NCBI GenBank assembly: GCA_009782825.1
Contig: WRII01000022.1
Location: forward strand, 1 to 39,447
Direction of reading: 5' to 3'
Source: Peptococcaceae bacterium
GTDB lineage: Bacteria; Bacillota; Desulfitobacteriia; Desulfitobacteriales; Syntrophobotulaceae
DNA: 39,447 bases
The notes under the pieces are model-generated. The model had not been told where the DNA came from. It ran no database searches and saw nothing but the letters and a program-made list of their open reading frames with translations. This document shows, piece by piece, positions 34,111-39,447 of the stretch. The position numbers were made by a program, and so were the translations under genes. Within the stretch, counting starts at the first letter, position 1. Each line of letters opens with the position of its first letter.

Positions 34111-35823
34111 TCACATCTGTGCGTTAAACAAACTTTGAATCTTATAGATCACATCATCCGTTTCCGCGTTAATACTCGTCGCCTCATTGATCTGAGAGAG
34201 GTTCTCCAACACAGCTATGTTGGCATTGTAGCCAATTGTATAAATAGGAAGCTTCAAGTCTCTTATAATACCCTCAACATCTGATAAATTGCATCCCACA
34301 TTGGTCTCCCCGTCCGTGAGAACGATCAGCATCAGCTTCGTATTGGAATTCTTCTCCTGCTCCTCCAGCAGCATCTTCATTGCCACAACAATCCCATCAA
34401 ACATGGCTGTGGATCCTTCCGCCCGCATGGCTTTCACAGCTCCGGAAAAATACGCTCTTTGATTGATATCGAATGGCGCAATAGGCAGCGCGATATTCAC
34501 ATGTGACGAAAAGGTGACAATCCCCACACGCGTCTCCGGCAAAATAACATTGGAAGCACTATGCAAGCTTTCCTTCAGCTTCAGTATCGGATCCCCTTCC
34601 ATACTGCCGGAGACATCCGCCACAAACACGACCGAGAGATCACTGGAACCATGTTTCTCTTTCTTCCAAATTTGCTGAGCGCTGGCGATGATTTCTCCAC
34701 TGGCAGGCGGAAACTCATAGACATACTCAGGCAACCCGTTAAATCCTTTCTCCGAGGCCAATCTCTGCATTTCCGGGGTTTTGCAATAGGCGATAAATTG
34801 GCTCACAATCTCTTGCTTCGTGGGAGAAAGATCCCCTATCTCATAGACAGGCTGGTCATGGCGCACCCCAAAAGGCGTGAAAATATAATTTGACTTGATA
34901 TCAGGAGCATTAACATAAGTCTGATACTCTAAAACAAACCCATTCAGAGACCCGTTTTTGGCAGATTCCCTCATTTGCATCGTATTGTAAGCCACATAGG
35001 GAATATTGTCTTGGAACTTCTGGAATTGAGAAATAGCCTCATCCCCCAAGGGGGTACTGCTGTCTATGGTATAGAGGGTGCTCAGCAAAAAATTAAGCCC
35101 TGTCGTACTGACAAAAGGATTCGTGTATCCCATAGCCAGCTCGCCTTTCAGGACCGCGTCCACAATAGTTTTGGAATTCACCGCTCCGTATTGCTGCACC
35201 ATCTCAGCATGCTTGGCCTTGGAAAGCACGATGCCCGCCACATTCCCTGCGATACTTTTTTCGGCCAGGGATACCTTCTTCCCTTGGTAAGAAAGCATCT
35301 CGCCCCACAGTTCAGCCGATGGCGCAAACACATCAGGCGTATATTTCCCGGAAGAAATATAGTCGACGCCAGTCCCGGAGGAGATATTGCGCACCGCCAC
35401 AGAGACGTTCTTGCCATCCACTTGAGCGCCGCTCTTATTGAAGTTATTTGCTACATCAATAAGCCAGCTTTCATAATTTGCGCCCGCCTTTTCCGGAGAG
35501 GAAAAAATTTCTATGAATTCTTCTGTGGCGGCACTGACTTGCAACGGAAAACTGCTGTTAATATCAGGCAAAGCACTGGTGAGAGTCGTTGGCATTTCTA
35601 CTGAATTGTCCTTGCGGGGCTGTAAGACAGTGACATTGATTTTGGTATAGAGCTTATCCAATCTTTTGAGGAGAGCCTCTTCATTGATCTGAGTTGAGGT
35701 TTTTCCCCAGTTCTGGGTCAGGAGTATCACTCCGAAAATCAGGCCAAAGACCACGACAGCGGTCAGGCTCAATATGACAATGGGATTTTTAAAATTAAAT
35801 TTATGCGTAGGGGTTTCGTTCAT
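34111..35823 (-). CDS. Membrane-anchored substrate-binding plus VWA protein
   Basis: This 570-residue protein has an N-terminal membrane anchor (about residues 14-35) and a periplasmic-binding-like domain (about 90-385, with SSGTGVDYISSGKYTPDVFAPS and the phosphate/sulfate-binder-like AMGYTNPFVSTTGLNFL). A VWA domain (about 395-570) has an intact metal site: DVSGSM (Asp near 403), a Thr in AEGSTAMFDG, and LTDGETN. Such fusions are known beside TelA genes. The binding half could sense a ligand outside the membrane and the VWA half could assemble partners in a metal-dependent way, but this is inference. AAAGGAG precedes the ATG. It lies between the XpaC-like and TelA genes with short gaps (59 and 38 bp). 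Confidence 0.9.
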   Translation of the reverse strand: MNETPTHKFNFKNPIVILSLTAVVVFGLIFGVILLTQNWGKTSTQINEEALLKRLDKLYTKINVTVLQPRKDNSVEMPTTLTSALPDINSSFPLQVSAATEEFIEIFSSPEKAGANYESWLIDVANNFNKSGAQVDGKNVSVAVRNISSGTGVDYISSGKYTPDVFAPSAELWGEMLSYQGKKVSLAEKSIAGNVAGIVLSKAKHAEMVQQYGAVNSKTIVDAVLKGELAMGYTNPFVSTTGLNFLLSTLYTIDSSTPLGDEAISQFQKFQDNIPYVAYNTMQMRESAKNGSLNGFVLEYQTYVNAPDIKSNYIFTPFGVRHDQPVYEIGDLSPTKQEIVSQFIAYCKTPEMQRLASEKGFNGLPEYVYEFPPASGEIIASAQQIWKKEKHGSSDLSVVFVADVSGSMEGDPILKLKESLHSASNVILPETRVGIVTFSSHVNIALPIAPFDINQRAYFSGAVKAMRAEGSTAMFDGIVVAMKMLLEEQEKNSNTKLMLIVLTDGETNVGCNLSDVEGIIRDLKLPIYTIGYNANIAVLENLSQINEATSINAETDDVIYKIQSLFNAQM

Positions 35824-35882
35824 AACTCTGTTTTCTCCTTTAGTCCACTTACTTTCAATACAATCCTCTTGCTATCATCCTA

Positions 35883-36623
35883 TCATCTGTAGAGTTCGGC
35901 ATTTTTAATCAATTCATCCATTTCCCTGATCGCCGGCATATTCTCAATATCTCCGCCTGCTAAGCTGTTGTAGCGCGACACTTCCAACAGCATCTTATCA
36001 AGCTTTAGCAGCACCCCCTCATTATTCCGGGTGGCCTGATCCACAAAGGAAATGTATTCGTTATATATTTCCATTTTTTCACGATTCAAGAGATCGCTAT
36101 GGACACCCTTATGGCAGAGCTCTCTATAATCCGTCTCATCAAAAGCTGAGATTTTATGGAGAATACTTCTGATGTTCAGGCAAAGAACGTTCTCAACCTC
36201 ATTTAATACGCCCAAGAATCGCTTATAACTGAGTCCTTCCGCGCTGAACTTTTGCAGGAGGATCTCGTCGATGGCAGCCTTCTTCTTTTGAAAACGTTTG
36301 ATTTGTCCAATATTTTCATTGATCCGGTCGGAAAAGGTTTTTACCCCGCGGCTTTCCTCCAAGACCTCCTGGCATTGGCTAAGCGTGCTGATTCCCTGGG
36401 CAAGATGAGTCAGGGAATGGGGAGCCTCTTTCTTCAATAAACGGGAATTCCCCCAGACAAACACGCAGGCGCTCATGACAACAACCGTCCACCCCAGGGC
36501 AAGGGAAAGGGCCGTGCCCCCCACAAGGGCAAGGCCAACAAACATCTTGGAAAAAAGTCCGATATTCACCACAACAATGGTTCCGTTTAAAATGATAAGC
36601 TGTCTCAGTTTTTTGGGGCGCAT
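35883..36623 (-). CDS. XpaC-like membrane protein
   Basis: This 246-residue protein has two N-terminal membrane helices (about 9-30 and 35-58) and a cytoplasmic helical domain with coiled-coil character (about 80-246). Size, layout and neighbourhood match the XpaC ('5-bromo-4-chloroindolyl phosphate hydrolysis') family, whose B. subtilis member lies beside the TelA-family gene yaaN. No phosphatase motif is visible, so the historical name should not be read as function. AGGAGA lies about 11 bases before the ATG. It is first in the operon with the VWA and TelA genes. Assignment to the family is by pattern and context, not by a decisive motif. Confidence 0.65.
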   Translation of the reverse strand: MRPKKLRQLIILNGTIVVVNIGLFSKMFVGLALVGGTALSLALGWTVVVMSACVFVWGNSRLLKKEAPHSLTHLAQGISTLSQCQEVLEESRGVKTFSDRINENIGQIKRFQKKKAAIDEILLQKFSAEGLSYKRFLGVLNEVENVLCLNIRSILHKISAFDETDYRELCHKGVHSDLLNREKMEIYNEYISFVDQATRNNEGVLLKLDKMLLEVSRYNSLAGGDIENMPAIREMDELIKNAELYR

Positions 36624-36754
36624 CTTTAACTCATCTCCTACCGCGGAAGATTGTCCTTACGGGTTATCTTCACTACAAGTAGTTTAACATATGCGGCGTA
36701 TTATTTTAATGTTTTGGGGTAAGAAATTTAAGGAAAAATGTCTGAACAGAAGAA

Positions 36755-36781
36755 GCCTGGCTGTTCCGGACCAGGCTTTTT
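36755..36781. terminator. Hairpin terminator between two operons
   Basis: AGCCTGG and CCAGGCT form a 7-bp stem around a 10-base loop. A T-run follows on the plus strand, and a broken TTCTTCTGTT tract follows on the minus strand. It separates the tandem paralog cluster (upstream on the minus strand) from the XpaC-VWA-TelA operon. The rest of 36624-36754 has no gene and should hold the operon promoter, which I cannot place confidently. Confidence 0.6.
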
Positions 36782-36845
36782 CCCAAAGTGTTCAAATTGA
36801 TTATTGAGGAACCATCAAGCGGTCATGTTCCCTGCGTTGATTTCT

Positions 36846-37154
36846 TCAAGTATGGCTATAGTCTGCGATCTCCATGTCCTCAGGGCTTCTGTGCAAAAGG
36901 GTCTCAATATTTTCCCAGGCATATATTTTCTGTCCATTTCCATTAACTGTAATGAACGGGGCTGGATCTCCCTGATAGTTCTCTGATATCTGATTAAATA
37001 TACTTTCCTTCATGTTTTTATCCATTTCTATCCTCCTGTCAGGCACTTCTTCTGGAGATGGGCGGAACCATCCCATCTTCCAAACTCCAATAATGAGAAT
37101 GCCAAGGAGGAGAAAAATGACAAGAGAAACGATTAAGAAAAACTTATTCTTCAC
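36846..37154 (-). pseudogene. Frameshifted short copy of the tandem membrane family
   Basis: This 102-residue product repeats the N-terminal quarter of the next gene upstream. It has a membrane anchor ending WKMGWF, then MKESIFNQISEN and VNGNGQKIYAWENIETLLH. The paralog reads MEESIFKKMLEN and VNENDQNVYNGQAIEDLLH at the same places. Similarity breaks at DY, where one extra base (about 36857) compared with the paralog shifts the frame to a stop four codons later. In the other frame a few more matching residues follow (AIL, then MT) before a second stop. It starts with GTG, overlapping the upstream stop by four bases. It may still be expressed as a short anchored peptide. Confidence 0.6.
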
Positions 37155-37176
37155 GGAACATCACCCAAGTTGGGTG
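37143..37176. repeat. 34-bp direct repeat, copy 1
   Basis: This 34-bp stretch, covering the end of one family member and the start of the next, is identical to 38411-38444. The pair marks the boundaries of a tandem gene duplication of about 1.27 kb and could serve for copy-number change by recombination. Confidence 0.9.
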
Positions 37177-38422
37177 TGTAGCTAGGATCCTTTATTTTTT
37201 TACCTAGTTCCCTTATTTGGGCTGGGGTTAAGCTTTCCAGTCTGGTTCCAATAAATTTAGGGTGGGTTTCTTTATATTTGTCTAAAACTTTAACCAAGTC
37301 TGTTTTATAATTCTCATAGCTCTGCTGATATTCTCCCCACCACGTCTTATACTGAGCCATCTGATCCTGGTCGTCTGAAGTAGCCTGAGCCTTAAGATCC
37401 AATCCTGTCACATTCTGATATTCGGTTTTTCCTGTTTTCTCATACAGGTCTGTGCCGTAAGCGCGGGCACGTATCTCCAGCTCTGTATCATTGTAGCAGG
37501 CTACCATCTGTATGTTGCACTCTTCTGACACAGCTAAAGTAGCTGCTGTCGCATAGGCGTGTACTGCAACTTGTAACTCCCATAATTCTTCATTTTTTCT
37601 CTTTTTCTCTGCCTCATCCAAAGGGAGATCCTTGAGCTTTTTTTCCCTAACTCCATTAATGGTCGAAAAGAGTCCATTACGAAAAGGGTAAATTCTCACG
37701 GCCTTATTCCCAATCTGTATAGCGTGGTAGTCATTTAAGCCGTACTCTCCTGGCTCATAGATAATATTGATTTCAGGAATATCTTGAGAATTATCGTTCT
37801 TATTTTGGTAGATCTCATTATCATTCATCAGAATCGCGTCGAGCAAGGAGGTTTTGAACATCTCCTGTTCCAGCTGTTCTCCAAGGGTTTTTTTCTCTTC
37901 TGTATCTCTACTACTGAAGATGACAGATGACTGGGGGGCAACCACATAATCTTCTACCCAGGCCTTATAGAGGGTACAGAGGTTAGCCATAACAGGGGTG
38001 AGATAGGCTCCATTATATCCTCTTAGGATAAGCTGTCGTATGGCCTCAAAATCAGTGACCACTGTGCCGTCGGCATAAGCTTCTGTCATACCCTGTACGA
38101 GCTGGAGCAGTATGACATAGTCTTCGGCCTCCATGTTTTCAGATCCCTTGTGCAACAGGTCTTCAATGGCCTGCCCATTGTAGACGTTTTGGTCATTTTC
38201 GTTAACGGTGACGAGTGAGGCTGGTGGCTCTTGAGGGTTCTCTAACATTTTCTTAAATATACTTTCTTCCATATCTTTATCAATTCCTATCTCCCGGGCA
38301 GGGATTTCTTCTGTTTCTTCTGAGATGGGAGGACAGAACCATCCCATCTTCCAAGCAAGAATAATGAGACTGCCAAGGAGGAAAACAATGATAAGGGAAA
38401 AGATTACAATCTTATTCTTCAC
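37151..38422 (-). CDS. Unknown membrane-anchored protein, tandem family
   Basis: I do not recognise this 423-residue protein. It has one N-terminal membrane anchor (about residues 5-24, followed by WKMGWFCPP) and then a large, mostly helical and polar domain outside the membrane with no known motif. The C-terminus is KKIKDPSYTPNLGDVP. The start is GTG, overlapping the stop of the preceding family member as GTGA; the same overlap joins it to the following short copy. At least three copies therefore lie head to tail and are translationally coupled. They are next to the TelA-VWA operon but separated from it by a terminator. Anchored proteins in tandem arrays are often variable surface or lipid-associated proteins, which is inference only. 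Confidence 0.75.
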   Translation of the reverse strand: MKNKIVIFSLIIVFLLGSLIILAWKMGWFCPPISEETEEIPAREIGIDKDMEESIFKKMLENPQEPPASLVTVNENDQNVYNGQAIEDLLHKGSENMEAEDYVILLQLVQGMTEAYADGTVVTDFEAIRQLILRGYNGAYLTPVMANLCTLYKAWVEDYVVAPQSSVIFSSRDTEEKKTLGEQLEQEMFKTSLLDAILMNDNEIYQNKNDNSQDIPEINIIYEPGEYGLNDYHAIQIGNKAVRIYPFRNGLFSTINGVREKKLKDLPLDEAEKKRKNEELWELQVAVHAYATAATLAVSEECNIQMVACYNDTELEIRARAYGTDLYEKTGKTEYQNVTGLDLKAQATSDDQDQMAQYKTWWGEYQQSYENYKTDLVKVLDKYKETHPKFIGTRLESLTPAQIRELGKKIKDPSYTPNLGDVP

Positions 38423-38444
38423 GGAACATCACCCAAGTTGGGTG
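38411..38444. repeat. 34-bp direct repeat, copy 2
   Basis: Identical to 37143-37176; see that entry. Here it joins the truncated third family member to the full-length gene. Confidence 0.9.
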
Positions 38445-38473
38445 CGTAATTTGGATCCTTTAATTTTTTATCA
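38419..38473 (-). CDS. C-terminal fragment of a third tandem paralog
   Basis: The minus strand before the 423-residue gene reads KKLKDPNYAPNLGDVP and a TGA stop, matching the C-terminus KKIKDPSYTPNLGDVP of that gene. Upstream of the two lysines the similarity ends abruptly and the sequence becomes AT-rich and mitochondrial-like. The gene is therefore cut by the contig junction. The stop overlaps the next GTG start by four bases. Only about 17 codons are present. Confidence 0.75.
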
Positions 38474-38689
38474 TTCAGAAGCAATATACAACCCCTTGCA
38501 GCACAAGTAAGCTATCATAAAAAAATTAAATCAAAAACAATACAACATAATACTTTACTAGTAAATCCACATTAGACAAAGTAAAATAACAAGACGAACA
38601 AAAGTCAGACCATATTGAATCGCACAACACAATAATTCAGCCTCAGTGATAACTCAAGTAACAGAAATGATCTGAAAAAAAATTAACTC
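38474..38689. other. AT-rich non-bacterial sequence past the junction
   Basis: This stretch has no bacterial gene, no ribosome site and a base composition unlike anything before 38470. It lies on the 3' side of the 12S-like sequence, where insect mitochondrial genomes have the AT-rich control region. I cannot recognise specific control-region motifs, so it could equally be nuclear flanking DNA. Confidence 0.5.
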
Positions 38690-39400
38690 CAGTCGCACCT
38701 ACTATTACAACCACTTTGTTGCAACTTATCTGAGAACCAATTATTATGACAAACAATCTTCAAAATATTACAGTCAAATCCAGCTTCATGTCAATAATTT
38801 CAATAACAATCCAGACAACAAATAACAATGTAATCCAATATTCACTTAGAAACAGGCTGCACCTAGACCTGAAATAAACTAAAACAAGAAGCAAAAAAAT
38901 CTAAGACTGTAAAAAATTAATAATGAGACAGATTCCTCTGAATGGAATAAGATTGGGCTAAATTCTTTCAAGTTTCAAGAATGTAACTAATAATACTCGG
39001 GCACAAAAGATTAACATTCGAAAGTAATAGGGTATCTAATCCTAGTCTATAAAAAGAATTCCATAGCCTCCAGGCAAATAATAGATTTAAAAAATAAAAT
39101 TTTCGCCTAACAACAACTAAAATAAAACAATCTCAAAAATAAAAGTAAGTACCTAAAGTAGAATGTATTCAGTTGCCTCCAAAGTATAACCTCAGTTGCT
39201 GGCACAAGATAACTGAAACTAAAATGTGTTAACTACAAGAATACATGATCAATAATAATAACTAATGAGAATTATAAACCAAACCCCCTTAAAAACAGCC
39301 CATTTAGAAATAAAAAAATAATACACAAACTTACTTATAGAGCAACCAATAAAGAACAAAAAAGCATTTCAGGATTTGAAATTCAGTGGACTAAGGTACA
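38690..39400 (-). rRNA. Mitochondrial 12S rRNA-like sequence, probably degenerate
   Basis: On the minus strand the hallmark blocks of animal 12S rRNA occur in the right order and spacing. First is a GTGCCAGCA block (39190-39207), then GACTAGGATTAGATACCC (about 39030-39047), then TCAGAGGAATCTGTC (about 38929-38943), GTGCAGCC within TTCAGGTCTAGGTGCAGCC, GGATTACATTGTTA, TGGATTTGA, and a diverged form of the 3'-end block AGATAAGTCGTAACA. Two of the most conserved parts are damaged: CGCGG of the 530 loop reads TGAGG, and the decoding-site block (ACACATCGCCCGTC) is missing. That favours a nuclear copy (NUMT) or a badly assembled read over a working gene. Outer limits are approximate. Confidence 0.8.
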
Positions 39401-39447
39401 CTTTACCTCACAGTTGAGTACATCCTCTGTTGATATTTATTTAAGAA

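Noticed and set aside
38452..38457. GGATCC at the junction as proof of a BamHI/Sau3AI cloning join
   Set aside because: The same GGATCC occurs at the matching place in the intact paralog (Lys-Asp-Pro codons near 37187), so it is native sequence. A join at its GATC remains possible but is not shown.
38474..39447. Horizontal transfer of host DNA into the bacterium
   Set aside because: The change is abrupt, lies at the contig end, and no bacterial sequence follows. A chimera is far simpler.

Overview
The window looks like one contig of a Clostridia-type Firmicutes genome, joined near position 38,470 to about 1 kb of animal (probably arthropod) mitochondrial-type DNA. The bacterial assignment rests on family content and gene order. 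There is an rpmE-yqhQ-prfA-prmC block, followed after an inserted gene by tsaC, then a uracil-DNA glycosylase-ftsK/spoIIIE-rodZ-rimO-pgsA block, plus lepA, rsgA, a YbjQ pair and a TelA/XpaC cluster. The mitochondrial assignment rests on a 12S rRNA core read on the minus strand, including the signature complementary to GGGTATCTAATCC at 39030-39042. The most economical reading is a chimeric clone or assembly from a gut or other host-associated sample. The first 150 bases are homopolymer-rich and look like poor-quality sequence.

Layout, with almost all genes on the minus strand. (1) 215-2971: a methyltransferase, rsgA and a GNAT acetyltransferase, the last overlapping lepA (2961-4766). (2) 4884-5509: an iterated heptamer repeat, ybjQ and a small membrane protein. 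(3) 5565-12447: three co-oriented genes with no recognised function. The middle one is a 1538-residue protein of about 27 TPR-like helical repeats in three modules with matching end caps and a hexapeptide-repeat linker. This is the best candidate for an undescribed system. (4) 12523-15365: a small glycan operon with a family 2 glycosyltransferase, a DegT-type sugar aminotransferase and a PglC/WbaP-like phosphoglycosyltransferase. (5) 15514-19834: cyanophycinase behind a large hybrid histidine kinase. (6) 19913-27319: housekeeping genes pgsA, rimO, rodZ-like, ftsK, UDG and tsaC. (7) 27773-29140: the only plus-strand gene, a secreted von Willebrand A protein with its own promoter, an iterated leader and a bidirectional terminator, sitting between prmC and tsaC. 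(8) 29255-32815: prmC, prfA, yqhQ and rpmE. (9) 32936-36623: a TelA / substrate-binding-VWA / XpaC-like operon, probably for envelope stress. (10) 36846-38473: a tandem family of membrane-anchored unknown proteins, with one frameshifted copy, one full copy and one cut off by the chimeric junction.

The housekeeping blocks cover translation (LepA, RF1, PrmC, L31, RimO, RsgA, TsaC), chromosome segregation (FtsK) and phospholipid synthesis (PgsA). The accessory content is cell-surface and envelope oriented: glycan synthesis, VWA proteins, TelA and membrane-anchored paralogs. Several intergenic spacers carry short tandem repeats with periods of 7, 8, 14 or 18 bp, and several proteins carry recently amplified in-frame repeats (KGGAVT-type, HGETAEET-type, DGDGD-type). 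This suggests a genome prone to tandem-repeat expansion.
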